A stretch of 64,000 nt of DNA, from assembly GCA_004009845.1 (NCBI GenBank), contig RMBW01000109.1:39523-103522 (forward strand), given 5' to 3'. Positions 58,838-64,000 of this stretch are shown here, in pieces; positions within the stretch are counted from its first letter, which is position 1; every line of letters begins with the position of its first letter. The DNA comes from Davidsoniella eucalypti. Its lineage: Eukaryota > Ascomycota > Sordariomycetes > Microascales > Ceratocystidaceae. The position numbers were made by a program, and so were the translations under genes. The notes beneath the pieces are model-generated. The model did no database searches, had not been told where the DNA came from, and saw only the letters and a program-made list of their open reading frames with translations.

Positions 58838-61800
58838 TTACAAGGTGATTGTACGACTGTAGCCCTGATAGTTGGCTTGTTCTTCGTCCCGTATCAGAGC
58901 TTTGGCTAGCGTCCGTCTCCCCTTGAACGTGGCAAGCAGCTTTAGGGTGAATCGGGTGCTCCAAGGTCTGGTTCGTCTTCGGCAGGTCCATAAGTGAGTC
59001 CTATCTTTGTCTTTTCCGCATCTGGCACATGTGAGGACTGCATTCTCGTGCTTTCGGACGGTATGGTAGTCCTTAAAATCGCCGTGCCCAGATAGAGCGG
59101 CTAAAACCTTTCCTTGTATGTTTCTCGGTCCTCCTGGTACGGCTGAACGCTTCAGATTGGGGAAACCCAGGGTTCTGCGTTCTTCATTATCTCTAATGGC
59201 CGCCTGGTTCCTAAACCACCTTTCAAAGTCCTCTTGTTGTCCTTCATGTATCCTCCTCCTAGCTTTGGCGACTGACATTTTCATGTCAGGGTCCTCATAC
59301 ATTCTGAGTTCCTGTCTAGACTGTCCCGGGTGTGGGTTCACTGCCGCTGCCTTGGCTAGTTTGTCCGCCTCTTCATTTCCAACTACACCTTCATGTCCAG
59401 GTACCCATATGCAGTGTACCTTTCTGTTCCGGCGCTTCGTCTTAATGGCCTGGATGATGGTTTGTGCTCTGTCCACTTCAGCCTGTGATGAGCCTGGTTT
59501 ATTCTTCGGGCTGGTCAGGCGGGTGATTGCCGCTTGATTGTCCAGGCAAAGCCAGACTGTATCACAGTCCTTCAGGGACGCCATCTCCAGGTTTTCAAGT
59601 CCTCGTAAGATGGCTATGATTTCAGCGTCTATGACTTCCTTCATGCTGCCACACTTTTCGTTTCCCTTGAGCAGGAGATTTGTACCCTGTGAGGCAGTCC
59701 AACCTGCCCCTGTCCATCCATTTTCCATCTTTGACCCATCTGTATACAACCACACATCAGTAGGTGGCCTCGTTCGTCGTAGTTGTTGGTGTCTTGCTGC
59801 GGCTGCTGCTTTGTCTAGGCCCACCAGAATGGCTTCTGGTGGTGGGGTGTCTGCTGTGGCTGGAACTGGGTCGAAAGTTCCGTATGCAACAATAGATTTC
59901 CCAAGGCTGCTCAGTAAATCCCTGATGTGGGGGAGGGCCTGTCTGACCGCTCCCGATCTTAGGATGACTCCTCTCATGAGTGGGTGCATTGGGTCTAGTT
60001 GATACCATCTAACGGCTTCCCTTTTGACTGCATAGTCTAGGAGAATCTGCACTGGAGGCAGATTTGCGAGCATGTGGAGAAGTGCTGTAGGTGTGGTGTT
60101 GTAGACCGGCAGTGCCGCCAGTAGTGCTTTCCTCAAGGCTTTGGAGATAGTGTCAATCTTGCCTTTGTTGCCGTGTTCACCTGCGACCCACCAGGCGGCT
60201 GCGCAGTATGTGATGATTGGCACGAAGATAGCTTTGACCACTCTAATGATTTCTTCTACTGGAGCGCCATGCTTGCACCCTTTCAGGATTTGCAAAGCGG
60301 CGACATTCCTCTCTAGCTTCTTTGCTGTTTCAATCACGTGTGGTTTAAAGCCAGTTTTCTGTCAAACCATACTCCTAGCCACCTTAGTGCTTTGTCCTTC
60401 TGTGTTGCCTCTATGACTGGGAGACCGGTCACCTGTAGAGCGGGGTTGTCATCTTCTCCTCTTTTCTTCTTTGTCCTTCTTGAGAAGTGGATGAGGCCGA
60501 ATTTCTTCTGGTCTAGCTTTAGGCCGTTTTCCGTGGCCCATCTGGTCGTGGCTGCTAGGTGGTCCTTCAACTGGGCGATGCATCCTTCGTGAGTGTCATC
60601 CGTGACTTTCCAGGCCCCATCATCCATATATCCCTTCAGCTTGACTGGATTTCCGGTGAAGAGGGGGGCCATGTACAGTGAGTAGAGAATGGGTGACACT
60701 GGCGAGCCCTGTGGTAAGCTGCCTGATGTCGGGCCAGGTGTCTCTTTCACTCCGTCCAACACCACCTGGGCCTTTCGTCCTTCAAGAAAAGATTGAGTCC
60801 ATTTGGTCAGGTATGGGGGCCAGTTTTGTTCCACAAGTCTGGCTACTCCAGAGACATCGAATGTGAGGAGTGCTGCCACTTTCCCTTTTCTGAGATCTTC
60901 TTTGATTTCGCTGACGAGTGCTGTTACCAAGTCTGACGCAGATCTTCTTGGTAAAGCGCAGGTGTAGTTGCCAACAAAGAGACGTCTTCTCACCGATTCG
61001 CGGGCCAGTCTGCTAGCTACGATCCTCTCCAGTGCCTTGGCCAGCGTACATAGTAGCGAAATGAGTCTATATGAGGCTGGGTCACTGTAGTCCTTTTTCC
61101 AGGCTTCTTGAGGGCGACCAGAACCGCCATTTTGAAGCATTGAGGGTGGTAGCCTGTGCTCAGGCAGAGATTGAAGAGGTGTGTGATTATTCTCCCAAGG
61201 AAGGGCCAGCTGTTGGCAAGGTCCTTGTTCCGAATACGGTCTTCTCCAGGGGCTGTGTTCAGAGGTTTGAAAACCGCCTCTCTAGCCTCCTCCTCTTCTA
61301 TGGGTGTCCATCTTTCACTGAGGTCTGCTCTTACTGTAGGTCGGTCTATGTCTGGGAGACCTTTGCCCTTCAAGTGTGCGTCTCGCAGAGTTTGCAGTTT
61401 GTCTTCTGAGGTCTCGGCCATCACTCCATTGGCTTTCTTCAGGGCAGGGGATCTGGACTTCTGGGGTCTGATGAGCCATTTCGCGGCATGGAAGGCCTTC
61501 TGTGGCGAGTTTAGAGTGGAAACCACATTTCTGAAAAATTCGCGACAAGCGTTGGCGATTGTGTTGTTGAAGTGTGCTGTTGCAGTCTTATAGACACCTT
61601 CTGCTAGGGTGAGGTCATCCGTTAGGTTGGTAGCTCCGCTCTTCACCAGGCGGAGTAGCGAGGTGTATGTCCTTCTGGCCTGAGAGAGTTCTCGTTTGGC
61701 CTCTCGGCATTCGGGCCCCCACCATCTATAACCTGTCCCCTTGACTAATCGAGTAGGTGTTGCTGAGTCGATAGCACTCTGCATCTTGGCAAGTAGTGTG

Positions 61801-62691
61801 CTCGCGAAGGATTCGAGTTCCGCTGTGTGGATTGTGTTGTCCTTTGATAGGAAAGGTGCCATATCGTCCGCTATCCTTTGGCACTCTTTGTTGAACTTCT
61901 CTTCGTCCATCTCTCTCCAGCATTTTGTCTTGGTTGGACTGAATGGGGCCGGGCTGTGTATTTCCAGTATTCTCGGGTAGTGGTCACTCCCGCAATCTAG
62001 GGAGGCATCTGCATGGAGGCGAACCACGTCTTGCAGTAGGTTGCCTTTGACAAGGGTCAGGTCGATAACGTATCCTTTCTTGTGAGTGGGGGTGGACGGG
62101 TCTCCTAAGTGTAGTAGGCCGCACCCCTCCCACCACTCTATCAGGTCTTCAGCTGTCTTTTTCTGGGACTCCGACTGCTGTTTCTCCTTGTTATCCCAGC
62201 GGCTGTGGTGTAAGTTGAAGTCACCCATGATGACCCATCTTTCCGACCTTCCTATCCTGAGGCTTCTTAGTAGGCCTACAGCCTCATTTTCTCTGGCGCT
62301 CCCCGGGCCGGCGTTGTATATCCCCACTATCTTGATGTTTCGGCCTTGGTGTGGTAGTTTGACAACTACTGCACTAACATCCGGGTGCGGAGGTATGGCG
62401 GCGTCATGTTATACTTCGAATTTGCTAGTTTCTCTCCTCCTGACAAAGCAAATCGATCTTCTCCTCTCATTTGTGTTTCCTCCTACAGGCATCATCTGCT
62501 CGAATTCCGGGTGTATGGACGTTCTGCCCCCTTGACTAGGGGGTTCCTGTATCATCACCACCTTCTACTCCTCTTCTGTGGGCCTCTTGTAGAACTGCTT
62601 TCTGGGCTGTTGCTTTCCTCTGAACATTGGCTTGCATAATTCGCAGCATGGTCTGGACTCCTGAATTGCAGTTCTGGAGAGCGTTCATCAT
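58838..62691 (-). pseudogene. LINE ORF2: endonuclease-reverse transcriptase-RNase H, broken
   Basis: ORF2 starts at ATGATG (62691) directly after the ORF1 stop. The APE-type endonuclease (about 62640-61950) has MIQEPP, GDFNLHHSRW and GSDHYP. The RT (about 61300-60340) has LPQGSPVSPILYSLY and the catalytic GYMDDGAW. RNase H (about 59780-59370) has YTDGS, a DAE helix, LDNQAA and WVPGHEGVVGNEEAD, so its acidic residues are all present. A terminal CARCGKDKDRTHLWTC zinc motif follows. Lesions are a one-base gain near 62560, an in-frame TAA at 62409-62411, a one-base loss in an A run near 61096, a shortened RT motif A near 60850 (FDVSG joins directly to ARLVEQNWP) and a one-base loss near 60346. 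The protein would nick DNA and copy the element RNA at the target. Confidence 0.88.
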
Positions 62692-64000
62692 TTAGAAACG
62701 AGCCTTCACGCATGTGACCGCCGAGTGCTTGTCTCCACAGATTGGGCATTTGACCTTACAGTCGCAGTCCTTGTGTCCCGATTGGTTGCAGGGGTTCTGT
62801 ACGTGGTGTTCCTCTGCTGTGTGCTTCCCGGAGCAGAGAGGGCAGCGAGGTGCAAAGCCGCAGGTTCTTGTCGGGTGCGCGCGGAAACATCTCCGACAGC
62901 TGGGGGGAGGGAGGGGGGTTTCGCTCTGTTGCCGAACTAGATGTTCCTTGCCCATGATGATGATCTTGTGTAAGAGTCTGTCTGGGGCATTAATCAGTAC
63001 CCTGAGGTGTTTATACTCTGGGTCATCGTCGTAGCTTCTCCAGTGCGCTGCCTTGACTTCTCCGCCGAAGGCCTTCTTCACCTCATCCATGACGTCGGAT
63101 TCCTCCAAGTCTCTCAAGCCAGAGAAGTCTCTGATTCTCCGTGGGAGATTCTTGATCACAAACTTGCCCATCTTTCTTCCTTATCAATCTGCTTGGCTCC
63201 GATTGTGAGTCGAACCATTTCTAGCGTCTCCTTGGAGGGAGGTGTGTCGAAAGTTAAAGCAAAGTCCCTCTTTCCAGGCTTGGTCATCCGGGTAATATTT
63301 TCCTTTCCTTTAAAGAGGTCCCGGTTGAGTTTCTTCCTGCAGATCTCCGGGTCGACTCCTGTGTACGCAGAGTCTTGGAAGAGTTCGATGATGTAGCGAT
63401 TTCCAGCAGCAGGGTCTTGAGGGCTTCTTTGGGGCTGGGGAGATGTCCGCCGACTGCCCTGGTTTAGCCCCAGCAGCAGTTACTTTGGCCCAAGTGCTGG
63501 TTCCGGGAGGAAAAGATGTCTCCTGTTCCTTGCCCCATTGGCCGGCTTGGTGGCGTTGTCCTTCTTGGCTTGCTTTCCTGTATCGTTCTTGGCGTGTTTT
63601 CCAGTGTCCTTCTTAGGCTCGGAGTCCTGATTGGTGTGGTCTTCCTTTTTGTCCTTCTTAGCTAGTGCCTTCTTGGTGGATGCGTTGAAGCCTCCGTTCG
63701 CTAACTTGTTGACGGAGTTTCTGGCCACTTTAAGCTGTAGCTTGACGTGATGTTTGAAAACTTCGGCATTTTCTGCGTCCCCGAACTCTCCCAGGGTCTT
63801 GTTGCAGAGTTCTTCCATGGCTGTCAAAAATTCCGACATCACCGACGCGTTCTTTTGCAAGTTCGCGATGGTGGCGGTGACAGCCTCGTCCATAAGGCTG
63901 ACAAGGCTTCTTTTGCCTTTATCTCCATGTGGTGCAGTTTCTTCGGAGTTGGCACTCTCGAAGGCTGGGCGTCATCAAAAGTCTTTTGCTCGAAGCGTTC
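62692..64000 (-). pseudogene. LINE ORF1: gag-like RNA-binding protein, broken and partial
   Basis: The C-terminal part (63171-62692) carries three zinc-knuckle-like clusters: CRRCFRAHPTRTC, CPLCSGKHTAEEHH and CPICGDKHSAVTC. Upstream segments in other frames hold a domain with YIIELFQDSAYTGVDPEI (about 63400-63180) and a Lys-rich linker (63650-63540). An N-terminal helical part (63893-63700) extends to the right edge. Frame changes near 63894, 63535, 63410 and 63170 split it; most are single-base losses in short homopolymers. ORF1 proteins of this group coat element RNA and escort it to the chromosome. The start codon lies outside the window. Confidence 0.8.

Larger units (their letters stand above)
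58525..64000 (-). mobile_element. Tad-like non-LTR retrotransposon (LINE), partial, degenerate
   Basis: Copy D runs leftward with its 3' end at (CAA)20-CGCAAC (58525-58590), a 3' UTR to 58837, ORF2 (58838-62691) and ORF1 (62692 to beyond the right edge). The order gag-like zinc knuckles, APE endonuclease, RT, RNase H and a terminal CCHC-like motif is that of the Tad/I group of LINEs. The 3' UTR shares CGGACTCGAAAAT and GATAAATA-type blocks with copies A-C. At least eight lesions break the ORFs, so it is not autonomous as written. The 5' UTR lies outside the window. Confidence 0.9.

Noticed and set aside
1..64000. CRISPR arrays, bacterial operons, riboswitches, rRNA genes
   Set aside because: The gene structure is eukaryotic. 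No regularly spaced repeats, no 5S/18S/28S segments and no riboswitch cores were seen.

Overview
This window is nuclear DNA of a filamentous ascomycete (Pezizomycotina; Sordariomycetes is my guess, not proven). The evidence is short spliceosomal introns (47-195 nt, mostly GTAAGT...YAG, several with CTAAC-type branch sites), an Asl1-like GH128 cell-wall hydrolase, an intron-bearing tRNA-Phe(GAA) and a Tad-type non-LTR retrotransposon. Gene density is very low for a fungus. I can support eight host protein genes and two tRNA genes in about 57 kb, followed by about 6.5 kb of retroelement.

Layout. Positions 1-23237 form a gene desert rich in homopurine/homopyrimidine tracts, with no recognisable gene and only two weak coding-like islands (4421-4645 and 8526-8732). 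From 23238 to 36794 lie four genes: tubulin-folding cofactor B, a single-pass RING-H2 membrane protein, an intron-dense seven-helix membrane protein (ten introns, apparently including a 3-nt micro-exon) and a secreted GH128 glucanase. Positions 36795-47616 form a second gene-poor stretch, which holds a possible decayed spliced gene (44388-45023, one in-frame stop). tRNA-Phe lies at 47617-47710. A divergent pair follows: an NCS1-type nucleobase/hydantoin-like permease (minus, 48127-49888) and a hydantoinase/oxoprolinase-DUF917 fusion protein (plus, 51697-54765). Their shared 1.8-kb intergenic region carries seven GATAAG/CTTATC boxes. Mitochondrial ribosomal protein uS19m (plus) and TAF10 (minus) converge at 55085-57037, and tRNA-Asp(GTC) is at 57393-57464 (minus).

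From 57471 to the right edge the DNA is retroelement. Four LINE-type 3' ends, all in the same orientation, are stacked head to tail directly upstream of tRNA-Asp. Each ends in (CAA)n followed by CGCAAC. The outermost copy is a nearly full-length Tad-like LINE (gag-like ORF1 with zinc knuckles; ORF2 with APE endonuclease, reverse transcriptase and RNase H). It is broken by several one-base indels, an in-frame stop and an internal RT deletion, and it runs off the window. The three inner copies belong to another, short family with a related 3' tail. The simplest reading is repeated insertion at one target about 6 bp upstream of the tRNA gene.

How genes may work together: the permease and the hydantoinase-like enzyme look like an uptake-plus-catabolism pair for a cyclic amide or hydantoin-type nitrogen source under GATA-factor control. 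The other genes are unrelated housekeeping or cell-wall functions. Products were assigned by reading motifs only; no database search was run.
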